From Collybia mongolica (taxonomy: Eukaryota > Basidiomycota > Agaricomycetes > Agaricales > Clitocybaceae): a DNA stretch of 64,000 bases. This document shows, in pieces, positions 23,840 to 34,106 of the stretch (within the stretch, counting starts at the first letter, position 1; every line of letters begins with the position of its first letter). Location: assembly GCA_013420905.1 (NCBI GenBank), contig JAAXNY010000012.1, positions 124,001 to 188,000 on the forward strand. The letters run 5' to 3'. The notes beneath the pieces were generated by a model, which did no database searches, was not told the DNA's origin, and saw only the letters and a list, made by a program, of their open reading frames with translations. A program made the position numbers and the translations under genes.

Positions 23840-25271
23840 GACTGAGTCAACGTTTTGTCAAATTCTCAACGACCATCACTGGCACCAACCTTTTTGGTGA
23901 AACATGTCCTGTTCTCTAGCTTTCTTCCTCCGCGAGATTCTAACGAATCAAACGGGAGCAGACTTAAAAACTATTGGTGGCACATGGGAACCCAAAATGT
24001 TGATGATGATTTTTGCATCCAACAGCCTCTTTGTGATGCCTTTCAGAACCCCTCTCAGGCTGCTCCCAACCTGTACATGCGGCTTTTTTTGCATGCTTAT
24101 AACAAAGAAGCGCCATTATGGAACGTACTCGTTCAATCTGGGTACGAAGGCTCGTATCTGTTCAAGTTGGCTTCAACCGAAAGGCGCTTTATGGAGTATT
24201 CTGCGGAATCTATTCTTGGAATCAAAAGACTATAAAGCGGTCGAGACTCTAGCTCCTGTAGACACAGGCGAAAATACGGCGAAGTCGGCTGTGTTGACAG
24301 TTGTGCTAGTGTGAGCTCCGCTGGTTCTGACGCGTGCTGCGGTATACTCTGCAGAGCCGCCGAGAAAACAAATATAAAGACAAAGATGCAATCAATGGTG
24401 TGTGCCGTTATTGCAACACTCATGCAATTAGCAACCCGTTTATTTCCGCTCTTACACTCTGTATATGGGGAAGAAATCTAACCCCATGCTCGGTGCAGCA
24501 CCAATGCATACTTCAATCTCAAAGTCAGCATTGTAGATCAGTCACTGAAAGTACAGGATCAAATCGACATGAGCCTGCTGGGGGGGGGACCATCGTGGGA
24601 AGCCAAACTCTCTTTACTCCATGCCGAAATGCTCAACGCTTCCAACATAAAGCTGGGTTATCATCCGGGCCTTCCACGAGTTTACATCATGCCATCAGGT
24701 TGCAAATTTTTATTCCCTGAAGGCTCCATACATCGGTCACGGCAATTTCCCTCATGGAAATATTGGGAAACTGTTTTCCATGTCCTCCCTCAGATAGGAA
24801 TGACACTAGAGGGCATAGACGAGGAGCAATGTGGATCTATGTTCCTAACGACGGGTATGATCCCCTCGAACCTCGAAACGCCTCGGTCGCAAACCAGATA
24901 TTAATAGATCTTTGGTAGTTCTAATGGTCTACCCATCCGCCTCACATGGATTTCTGACACCGGACGCTCGAAGCCCCAGATTGCCCTCGTGTATTTTCAA
25001 TTTTTATGCATCATGTCTCTGTTGCAGTACCAGACTTGCGGCACATCAAAAAAAGTACTCAAAGCCTGACACTGGGGATAGATGCGAATTCCTCAAAACC
25101 GGAGTGGAGCCTGAAAGCATCGCAACAAACACGGGTTCGCCTGACTGCGAGATCCTGCTTAGAAATATTCAATACAGCGAAAATTATTTCACCAAAGAAC
25201 AGAGAAAAGGCTGGTACCGCACTCAACTAGTTTTTGATCGAATATCGGTGGATGGTGAAAGGGGGATATAA
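23840..25271 (+). pseudogene. Decayed third copy of the unknown two-domain family
   Basis: Plus-strand pieces follow the order of family member 2 but in shifting frames: LVQSGYEGSYLFKLAS (24120-24180), DYKAVETLAPVDTGENT (about 24230), SLLGGGPSWEAKLSLLHAEM and KLGYHPGLPRVYI (24570-24690), and finally DCEILLRNIQYSENYFTKEQ (25130-25210). The WKYAHND core is degraded (only IPSNLETPRSQ near 24860-24890 recalls the region after it), and the acidic linker is shrunken. Multiple frameshifts and stops make it non-coding. It lies head to tail with the intact copy, so it looks like a tandem duplicate that decayed. Confidence 0.75.
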
Positions 25272-25611
25272 CAGATTGCAATCCGGATATGAGGTATACA
25301 TCTCGGACATTTCAGACTACATACAGCGTCGGCACATAGCACATGGCGGTCAGGAAGAAAAAAGCAGAGGACGTGAATGTCGAATGACTAGCAACGACAC
25401 AGTGTAACGGACGTTCCACGCCCACCTCGTAGGTATAGGGTGTAGATATAAATTAGAAGCAGAGTAGGAGGACCAGCCGCTCCCGGCCGGGAGGCGCTAC
25501 ACAGGGGGAAATAGAGGAGGTCGCAGCGAGAGGGGGGGCGGGGGCGGGAATCGGCCAGCACATCTAGAGAGAAACATTCGCTATGAATCAATCACACGAA
25601 CCATTCCTCAA
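25272..25611. other. Intergenic, GC-rich 3' flank of the AA14 gene
   Basis: Contains G-rich runs (near 25525-25550). No gene is seen. Confidence 0.35.
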
Positions 25612-27506
25612 TCACCACACTGCCTTGGCGCGACCCCAATGGCGACGGTGCGCTGTCTTCGCGGCCCTCGCAGCCTTTGCAGGGGCGGAGCGCGCACGCG
25701 ACCGTCCCGCAGCGCGTTTGCGGGGTTTGCCCTTACACGTGCGGTGTGGGGGGGAGCCGGGGGGAGGGATATCGGTGTTGGTGTCGTTGTCGTTGTCGGG
25801 ATCGGTTGAGCCGGAGGAGGGGGGCGCGGGGGAGTCGGATGGGCCGGAGCCTGATGATCCTTGGCTGGGAGCGGGTTTAGAAGGAGCGGGGCCGGAGCCG
25901 GAGCCCGAGCCTGGGTTCGAGGGTGGCGGCGGCGGCGCGTTGTTGGAGCCGCCTCCACTCGCCGGGGCCGCAAAGATATCGTTCTGTGCGCCTGCACACA
26001 CAAGGGAAAAGAAGTCAGTCGCGGGGCGAACCCCAACGCCAAATACGCGGTATGCAACCACGACTCACCATCAGGGAACCCGCACTTGTTGTTATACGCA
26101 GGCGACTTGGGGAACCCGGTACGGTCCAGGCCGGACACGGCGATGTTGTTCCCGTCGCGCTGGTTCCAGTAGATCATCTGCTTGGCGCCCTTGGTGCAGC
26201 GCGCGGGGTCGTCTTCGCACCAGATGGGCGGTTTGGGGGCGGCGATGGGCGCGGTGGCGGTGGCGCCGGTGACTTTGCACTTGAAGGCTTGGTGGTACAT
26301 GTTCGGCTGGCCGCAGCTGGGGTGGGGGTGAGGGAGGGTCAGGGTCAGGATGAGGTCTGGATTTGTGTGTGTAGCGGGTTTGGAACCTACCCGTTAGGAA
26401 CCCAGCCCCACTGTTTTGAGTAGACTTCGCGTTAGGGTGACGGTTTGACTGAGAGGTGAGAGGGCACGCACGGCACAGATACATCCTTCAGGAGGGCAGG
26501 CAGGCATCGCTGCAGGGACAGAGTACGACGCGACGCGCTTCCAGGGGGTGCTGCGGAGATACCCGACATCCATTAAGCTTGGATTGAGTAATTGACGAGA
26601 GGACGTACTGGTAACGAACGGTAAACACAGCCAGGTTCTCAGCTGTGACCTTTTTGATATCGGACTGGCGTAGATGTTAAGAATAGAAGCAAGAAATGAA
26701 CTAACATGTTTCGGGATTAGGACCGTACCTGATAGGAAATCGCGAAGGCCGTGCCTGCGGCCATAGATTGGTTCTGCGTGTGCACTAGAACACAAAGGGA
26801 AAACATCTAGGGCCAGATTAGACTTTAAGGCATGGTGACGCACTGTTGGGAGTGGTGATGCATGCTGGGACGTTCTGAGTGGCATGATGAACAATCGCGC
26901 GCCACAGTGAAAGTTGGGCATTGACTCACGTAGTCCTCTGGGTAGGTTTTACCATCGGGCCAATCGGTCGCGTACTTTCCGTTATACGACAATGAGGTCG
27001 TTGCACGGTTTGCTGAGATCTCAACAGTGAAGTCTCCGCCTGCGGGGCTGGTGGCGTTTAGGTGCGTTAGGCCAGGGCCACGTGATCGTAATGTTCAAAA
27101 CTCACAGTTCAAGGAAATCGCCCTCAGCTGGGGGGAAATTGTCACACTACGCCTATTGTTAAAATCGGTTTATCTCTACGGTTGAGTAAAACGCGTACTC
27201 CGTTGATGTGATGGACTATAGATCCCGCGAATTAGTCAGTATTGGAAGGGGAAATTGGATGGGTATCAAAACGCACACCACCAGTCATTTTTGGGTAGGT
27301 CATATAGGGGGTTCACAGCTTCATTGGCGTTTAGGTTGGAAGCACCTTCAACGCCCTGCAGAGGTTGAGTTAACCAACAGGTCCAGGTCAACAAATTAGA
27401 TAAAACGCACATTCAGACAGAACATCCCCTTGTGCCATGCCGCGAGATGAGCATTGGTGAGTGTGGCGCATGCAGAAGCGATAGTGACGAGAAACAAGCG
27501 CATCAT
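25612..27506 (-). CDS. AA14 family lytic polysaccharide monooxygenase
   Basis: Twelve exons (27506-27411, 27355-27277, 27215-27199, 27146-27106, 27047-26930, 26874-26844, 26784-26729, 26664-26609, 26550-26472, 26410-26391, 26316-26069, 25991-25612) give 406 residues. A signal peptide ends in TLTNA, so the mature protein starts with His (HLAAWHKGMFC), as needed for the copper histidine brace. The probable second copper histidine is in ITTPNMHTQN. Other AA14 marks are VNPLYDLPKNDWWF, FTVEISANRATTSLSYNGKY, DWPDGKTYPEDY, PWKRVASYSVPAAMPACPP, GQPNMYHQAFKCKV and QMIYWNQRDG. After the catalytic domain comes a Pro/Ser/Gly linker and a very basic tail of about 45 residues (KGKPRKRAAGRSRAR). AA14 enzymes cleave xylan coating cellulose and use peroxide or oxygen. 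Exons of 17, 20 and 31 nt are required to restore the conserved sequence. Confidence 0.93.
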
Positions 27507-29950
27507 ATTTAGTGTTCACGTGAAAAGAGTGTGGGGGACGAAAGAGTGTGGTGGTAGGGTTTCTGCAGAAAAAAGCTCGGACCAGGGACACCTGGTGGTG
27601 GGGGGAGGAAAGGAACCGGTTGACGGACGAATACGCGTGCGGTGACGATAATAAACGAAGTTTGAAAAAAGTTTAATCAAGGTTCGGAACGGAGGGGATT
27701 ACGTCGTTACCATGCGGCCTGCCACGTCCACTGTCTTCTGTTGCCATGGGCCTATCTGATTTCATTTTGCCTCAACGAACTCGGAAACACTTAAACTCTC
27801 CTCTCCTTTGTGAACAGGGGAGGAAGAGGAAGAGGTTGATTGGAGCGGGCGAGAACAAGTATGATGTTTCCAACCATGTCAATGGGATGACCGGAAGGCG
27901 TTTTGTTGCCCAGGAAACAACACTATTTACAATCTCACGATAGATAATAAAATTTCAGGCACAATCGGAGTTCAACACGTCATGACCGGTGGGAATGAGG
28001 AACCCCGGTGAGAATCGGTGTTAAAGAGCCTTAAAGAGCGCGCATCGCACATGCTTGGTCTGTTCCCCACTCTGTGCTGTACTTGCGCGCCACTCGTATC
28101 CTTGCCATGGGGCCGGCGCCAATCCATTTCTCCACCAAATGCATCTTGTGGTTATGCCTACATAGGAGCCGGGTATTTCGGGTGTAACCGTGCTCTTTCT
28201 AGCTTGTCCACAGCGAGGCCAACCCGACGTCTATATGGGCACTAGTCAGCCGAGGGCATTCGCGATTATTGATTGTTCTCGACGCGGGGTGTTGACTTTC
28301 AGAAAGAATGCCCCATCAGGTCACAACCTCACCCGTATCGAGATCGGACATGACATGAGGGCCGAATGCAGTGGAACACATTATCTCGGGGACTGCTAAA
28401 TGGGAATACAAGACGGACGCGGGTCGTTGATTTGGGCAAGCAAATGGGTGGGCTGACCATCCAAGCCAGGACGGTAGGGCCTAAACGACACCAAAGGTGG
28501 AGAACGGACAGCTTATAGGACTGCCATGTATTCCTGTAATGAGGACTTGTCGAAAACGATCAAGATTGGACTGCAAGAATGGGGTGTCTTTATTTTTTGA
28601 ATGGTATCAATAGGCCTGGGCCCATCGAAGCCGTGTGTTCGTTGACGAAGTCAAGGAGATGCACGAGCAGGTCGTGAGGTCGTGTGTTGACAATTTCTGG
28701 AGGATTCAACCATAATGAGCTGACGTAGTGGATACTGTCCTGGAAAAGAGGATCCGTGCAAAAACTGGGGATATTAATGAGACTCGGGTAACAAGAAGTT
28801 AAAAGAAGTACAGCTTCAAACGTATGCCCGTTGTTCTTTCATGAGGAAGTCATTTGTGGTTTGGACCAGGTGGGTTTAGAGGGGGAGGCCTTTGCAATTG
28901 AGATGAATACAGTGGTTCCTGGCTTCCCATGCTCTGCATGCCCATCTCTGATTCCTAGCTTGCTGGTATAGTCCCATGATAATAGAATCGGTGACGGCCA
29001 ACTGCGTGGTGCCCGAGTTTGTGCGCACAAGACCCAGCTCGTCAAGTCTGGACGCGTAACCCAAGCACCGATAATGACCCGGCAGTTCTGTTTACTTCTG
29101 ACCACCAGATGGACTACCTCAAAGGCCGATTAGCAGGGATGTCTTCACTCAGCCATCGTCCCCTGGTGAAAGTGGTGGATGAGAGGTCGACCATGAGCAG
29201 CTTGCAGTGCCACAGAAACAGACCAGAACATAGACATGCTTTTGTGTTATCGTCCGAAACGTCTGAGAAGTGTCCGTGTATTTTCGTATTCTGCGGGAAC
29301 TTCAAGGCAAATTGAGGAACAAGTCTAAACTCCATCCTGAATGAAGGAATTTGAATATCTGACGTTGAAAGTATGAACATGTGCGAACAAGGCACGACCC
29401 CGCAAAACGAGGATATTGTGAGAAAGCGTGGGAAGATTTCTGTTGGCAACCATCTACACTTCAACGTTACACAACGACATGTTGTCTCCCAGATAATTCA
29501 GACATTTTCTGACATCTGTCTCATTTTCTGTCCCTTCCTCACCTGACGGAATAATACATATATATTCCAAAATTTCCATCACACACCCTACCGAATACAG
29601 TCATCTCTGCGGAAATGTCCTTTTCTGCTTGTTACACAGTAATTGACGAACAACACACAATCGAGTCCTGCAGGTGTGTAACTCTGACCATGACAGACTT
29701 TTCTTAAAAAATATATGCTTCGACCGGACCAGTCAATATTTTCTCTTCTGAGAAGCCAACTTTTAGTCTAACCCGCCGGATAGAATTGCTTACATGTTGA
29801 TCATCCGACAAAGAGGTTCCTGACCATACTCGACAATCGCACTATCCCCACGTTCTACAGCTTCTTGAAGCTTGACGGCCATGGGAGATCGGATGTGATA
29901 TTGCTACTCTACGCGTTGATCAGTGCCTGTGGAAGACTGCTGAAGCCGCA
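27507..29950. other. Gene-poor 2.4 kb stretch
   Basis: It begins with the upstream region of the AA14 gene. A plus frame near 28100-28400 contains SPPNASCGYAYIGAGYFGCN, faintly WSC-like, but is broken and unsupported. Other frames (28839-29105, 29019-29315) overlap on opposite strands without motifs. Confidence 0.35.
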
Positions 29951-29957
29951 TATAAAG
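29951..29957 (+). promoter_or_regulatory. TATA box of the WSC gene
   Basis: TATAAAG lies 36 nt before the predicted ATG at 29993, in sense orientation. The short gap implies a very short leader, or a start codon further downstream. Confidence 0.4.
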
Positions 29958-29992
29958 CCCTTGAGCATGTCTAAATTTTCGCGTCCGACGTA

Positions 29993-31722
29993 ATGACTCT
30001 CTCCCGTGGTACCTCAGCACTCGGTGCGTTGGCAATCGCCCTGTTCCCTGTAAGTGCCCTGCTCGCAAATCCAGATGGCCGCCGCTTGACGAAGACGCAC
30101 AGCTGGTTTCTGGCCAGTCTGTGCCATCTCTTTTGCCTGGGAATTGGACCTCGGCGGGTTGCTACACGTATGCTGCGTCCATTCATCTCAAGTAATCGTC
30201 TAAACCTTGACGTTAGTGATATCTCCACGTCCCGTACATTGGCAGGGATGTTCATGAGCTCTGACTCGTTGACTGTTGAATCCTGCATAAGTTTCTGTGC
30301 CTCGTCGGATTACATCTATGCCGGCGTGGAGTTTGGACGTAAGGCCTCTTTTTAACTTTCGATTGTGTGTCTTACGCTCAAGGCTCTTCTCAGGGGTAAG
30401 GCAAATTTCTATAAGCATCTCGATAGCTACTTGATTAAGTCTATTATCTTTAGGAATGCTGTGAGTTCGACCATACTGATCTACCAATCCAATGCCTGAC
30501 TACAATCGTTCTCTTAGACTGTGATTCAACGATACAAATACCTAGCCAACCAGCCGCGTTGAGCGATTGCAACTTCGGCTGCAGTGGGAATTCCTCAGAG
30601 TCGTGTGGCTCCTCCGGTCGCCTGAACCTATACTATAGCGGCCAACCAAGTCCGATACTCGTCCCTTCCGTTGGAGATGATGAATGGGTATACCAAGGGT
30701 GTTACACGTACGTTCCCTCCCCCCCCCCTCCCCGAACCGGATAGTTTATTCATGGTATGATCATAGGGACACGATTACCCAGCGAACCCTCCGTGTTCCC
30801 GTCAACATCCCAGTGGGCGTCAACGCGGCGTCCTGTACAGCCGCGTGTCAATCCCTGGGTGGGTATACCATCGCCGGGATGGAAGTCGGTCACGAATGCT
30901 GTGAGCACTCTAGAAGACTCAAATTTTCGTCTCATTTTTCACCTTTAACCGTAGGGTGTGACACTGTCATCAACCCACCCACCCAGCGAGTATCCGACAA
31001 TGACTGCCGCATGGTATGTTCGGCTGATCACACAGAGTATTGTGGGAACCAGGACAGAATTGCCATATATCGTTCCTCTGGTTCTGGAGGGTCGCAAGGA
31101 CCTCAGGCCTGCATCTCAACTGACGTAGCCAATTTCACATTGGTTGCTGCATTCAAAAACCCTCCGACAAGCGGCCCGTCGACAGTTCCTCTGAAAATGG
31201 TCCTCGTCGAGCTGGTTCCCAATATCGTCTGGTCGATCCTTTCGGTTAGTACCTCCTGATCACCATTGGGGATTCTTGCCGTAACTTGACCTGAAAACAG
31301 GCATGCTCAAACTGTTGTTCCGAGTGGCCCTATTTTTCGCTGCAAAACTCAGTCTTCTTCCCGCGGTCGCCCTCAAATCCCAATTTACACTCCTCGTCAT
31401 TTTCTCCAGCCGACGGCGAATCGCTCCGCTTCGTATCTTTGAACCCCGCTTTCCCCGGATTCCAGTCCTATTGCACAGTGGTCAGTGTCTGTCTCTGTAC
31501 TAGTACATCACCATCTCAAGGATTTGGCAACAGGAGGACACGGGGTCGGCGGTAGGCAGCCCTCCGCTTCTTTCTTTTGGAGGGAAAGCGGATGCTTTTT
31601 CGCTTTGCAACAACAATACAGCAAATGGCCGACTGGATGTAGTGTACTCACCCGTTACGGGCCACCCTCACTACTCCCTTAGTGATTGTAGGCCAATTAC
31701 GATTCAAGTCATTGGCGCCTGA
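29993..31722 (+). CDS. Secreted protein with two WSC domains
   Basis: Exons 29993-30049, 30103-30167, 30217-30338, 30518-30707, 30767-30900, 30955-31244, 31301-31486 and 31534-31722 keep one frame, about 410 residues. A signal peptide (GALAIALFPLVSG) is followed by WSC domain 1 (AGCYTDIS, LTVESCISFCASSDYIYAGV, CNFGCSGNSSESCGSSG) and WSC domain 2 (QGCYTDTI, AASCTAACQSLGGYTIAG, NDCRMVCSADHTEYCGN). A C-terminal region has CSNCCSEW, NNNTANGRLDVVYSPVTG and ends TIQVIGA. WSC domains are Cys-rich glycan-binding modules of fungal walls and secreted enzymes. A 7-nt GAATGCT cassette (30454-30460) would complete the missing EC of domain 1 but breaks the frame if inserted with the flanking splice sites. 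The donor of exon 7 could be GTCAGT at 31481 instead. Confidence 0.8.
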
Positions 31723-32179
31723 TCACCCTGCGTCTGGTACCGGCGTGGAGGTTTTTGAAAAAAAGCCTTCATAGGTTTCTTTAATGCGTTGTGCTTTTCG
31801 ACTAAATTACTCAATATACCCTTCTTATGTGTGTTTCGTCGAGGCTAAGTGCGGAGGGTCGATCTCGTGAATTGGATATACAGTTTGAATTTGGATTTTG
31901 AGACTACCTATGACGGCATGAGTTGCATTATGCGGTTTGGTGTCGTAGTACGCCCGAACATAAAACAACACTTCCCTACATTCGATATCCTACATGACGC
32001 TACTTTCCAATAAAAGATTGGTTATTCCAAGTGTTTTCCAAATGATATTATATAATATGGCAAGGCTGGATGGGATGGGGAATAGCCCAGCAGGGGTTAT
32101 ACGGCTGCCATTGCCGGTTATGGGGAGGAGCACTCCACCGTACCACACCATATTGGTGTGTAGTCGTATAGACCATGAC
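31723..32179. other. Convergent spacer, no gene
   Basis: Region between the stops of the WSC gene (+) and the permease (-). No supported frame. Confidence 0.4.
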
Positions 32180-34106
32180 CTAAGCTATCCAGAACCAAAC
32201 CTTCTCCAGGAAATTTTTGGGGACGGGAATTATATCTGTAGCTTCCAACATATCGCACTCCTCCTTCCCACTGAACACATCAACTTCTGAAACCTTAATG
32301 GCCCAGGGAGTCCTGTATATAGCCTTATGGCCAAGATACAGCGCCAGGAAAATCGGGATTGTGATGTACGCAGCCAGGAAGCTGGAAGCCGAGAATTTTC
32401 CCGGAAAGAAAACATGGAAGCCGTTGGTGAGCGTAACGAGAACCACAACGAGGAGCGTGTACCAAGAGGCGTACGGCTGTAACGCTGTTCGGAACGGGAG
32501 CGTGTGAAAAACATTGTTGAAAATCATGGCTTTGCGGAACCGCAGGTACGTGATTATGACCACGATCCATGCAATAAACCCGGAGATTGTTGCAATGTTT
32601 GAGAACCACGTGAAGACAGCCGCGGCACCGCTTGAGACGTTAAGATACGCCAAACACGCGATAGCGAATGTCGCTAATACCGCCATGTATGGTACACCCT
32701 GCTTGTTGCACTTGGCAAATATCTTGGGTGCCTGTCCTGTGACGGCGAGCGAATACAAGGACCGAGATCCGGCGTAGAGAAATGAGTTGCCCGCGGACCA
32801 GGCTGAGGTAAGGATTACGGCGTTGATGATATGATCCAAGACTTTAATACCGGCTCTTTGAGCACCCAAAACATACGGCGAGGCGCTAGCATCAGACGCT
32901 CCTGAGGAAGTGGCAGCCAATAATAGTGGGTCATCGGACGCGACGATCACACCGATTACCAGGGAACCCAAAACATAGAAAGCGATCAACCGATAGACGA
33001 AACGCTTGGTTGCTTTGGGAATGTTTCGGCGTGGAGCTATGGACTCGCCAGCGGCGATGGTGATCAGTTCGGGAGATAGGATGAAGGAGAATCCAGATCT
33101 TCGTAATATCGTTAGTACACTACCCGGCTGAGCTGGATAGATAGTGAGAGGGAATACCTTGCGAAAGCATACCAGAACCCCAGAAAGCGGCCAGTATCGC
33201 CAGAGGTCAGGAATTCATTGAAAGCCCCAGGATGTTGCCAGTAGCGGAAGCCCAGACGGTCATGATTGGGTCCGCCTCCAAAGAACAGTACCACACCAAG
33301 GATGATTAGACCAACGATCGCAATCAGCTGTCGATTGATGAGCATCACAATAACGAGTCTCTACCTCACAACATGCCTTCAATGAACTAAACCAAAACTC
33401 AGCCTCACCGTAGAATGCTACAGCAAAGATATTTAAAGCCAGGCAAACTGTCATGACGGTCAGAACTTTTAAAGAGATTGAGTGATAGGATAGACTTACC
33501 AGCAAGAATAATCGTTATCCAAACCGCAATATTGACAGAAGTGGTCCAGTATTCAATGATGAGTCCGGCAGCGGTAACTTCAGAAGCGACCAGCATGGCA
33601 TACGCATACCTACCCATGTCAGATATTTCGGGGATCATGGGAAGTTCTAGCAAGAGCTGACCAATAATTCCACCCAGCAGCAAAGGCCAGACTGGGTTCA
33701 GCGAACCGATTGATATAATACGGAACCGAAGCACCCTTGACAGGTAGATAAGTTGTCATCTCTCCCAGGACATTCATGACAACCCAGATGATGGTTGACA
33801 TGAATATGTAAGACATAAAAAGACTGCCTGAACGGCAGACAAGTAAGTGATATGTTCATGTAATGGACGAAAAGAACGCTCACCAGGTCCCACCGTTGAC
33901 AGCACACTCCCTGATCCAACAAAGAGACCTGTGCCAATACATCCTCCAAGAGCGATGAGTTGTATGTGTCGACTCTTAAGGCCTCTCTGTGTCTCGCCCA
34001 TTCGTTCCACGTCGGTGATATCCACCTCCCCCTCCCCTTTCAGACCTTTGTCAGAGAGATCCCACATGCCGTCGCCTTTCTTATCGATATCGTTCGACGT
34101 GTCCAT
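32180..34106 (-). CDS. Amino acid permease (APC superfamily, fungal YAT type)
   Basis: Six exons (34106-33884, 33827-33662, 33609-33500, 33465-33377, 33327-33158, 33098-32180) give 558 residues, the usual size for fungal 12-helix amino acid permeases. The cytosolic N-terminus leads into the family signature [20 protein letters not shown] and [12 protein letters not shown] in helix 1. Later come [60 protein letters not shown] and [17 protein letters not shown]. It should import amino acids by proton symport at the plasma membrane; the substrate cannot be read from sequence. The intron after FWFSSLK must use a GC donor (AAG|GCATGT), since no GT is available there. All other introns are GT-AG. 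Confidence 0.93.

Noticed and set aside
28018..28400. WSC-like fragment (NASCGYAYIGAGYFGCN)
   Set aside because: Only one weak motif, with no flanking Cys pattern and no splice chain.
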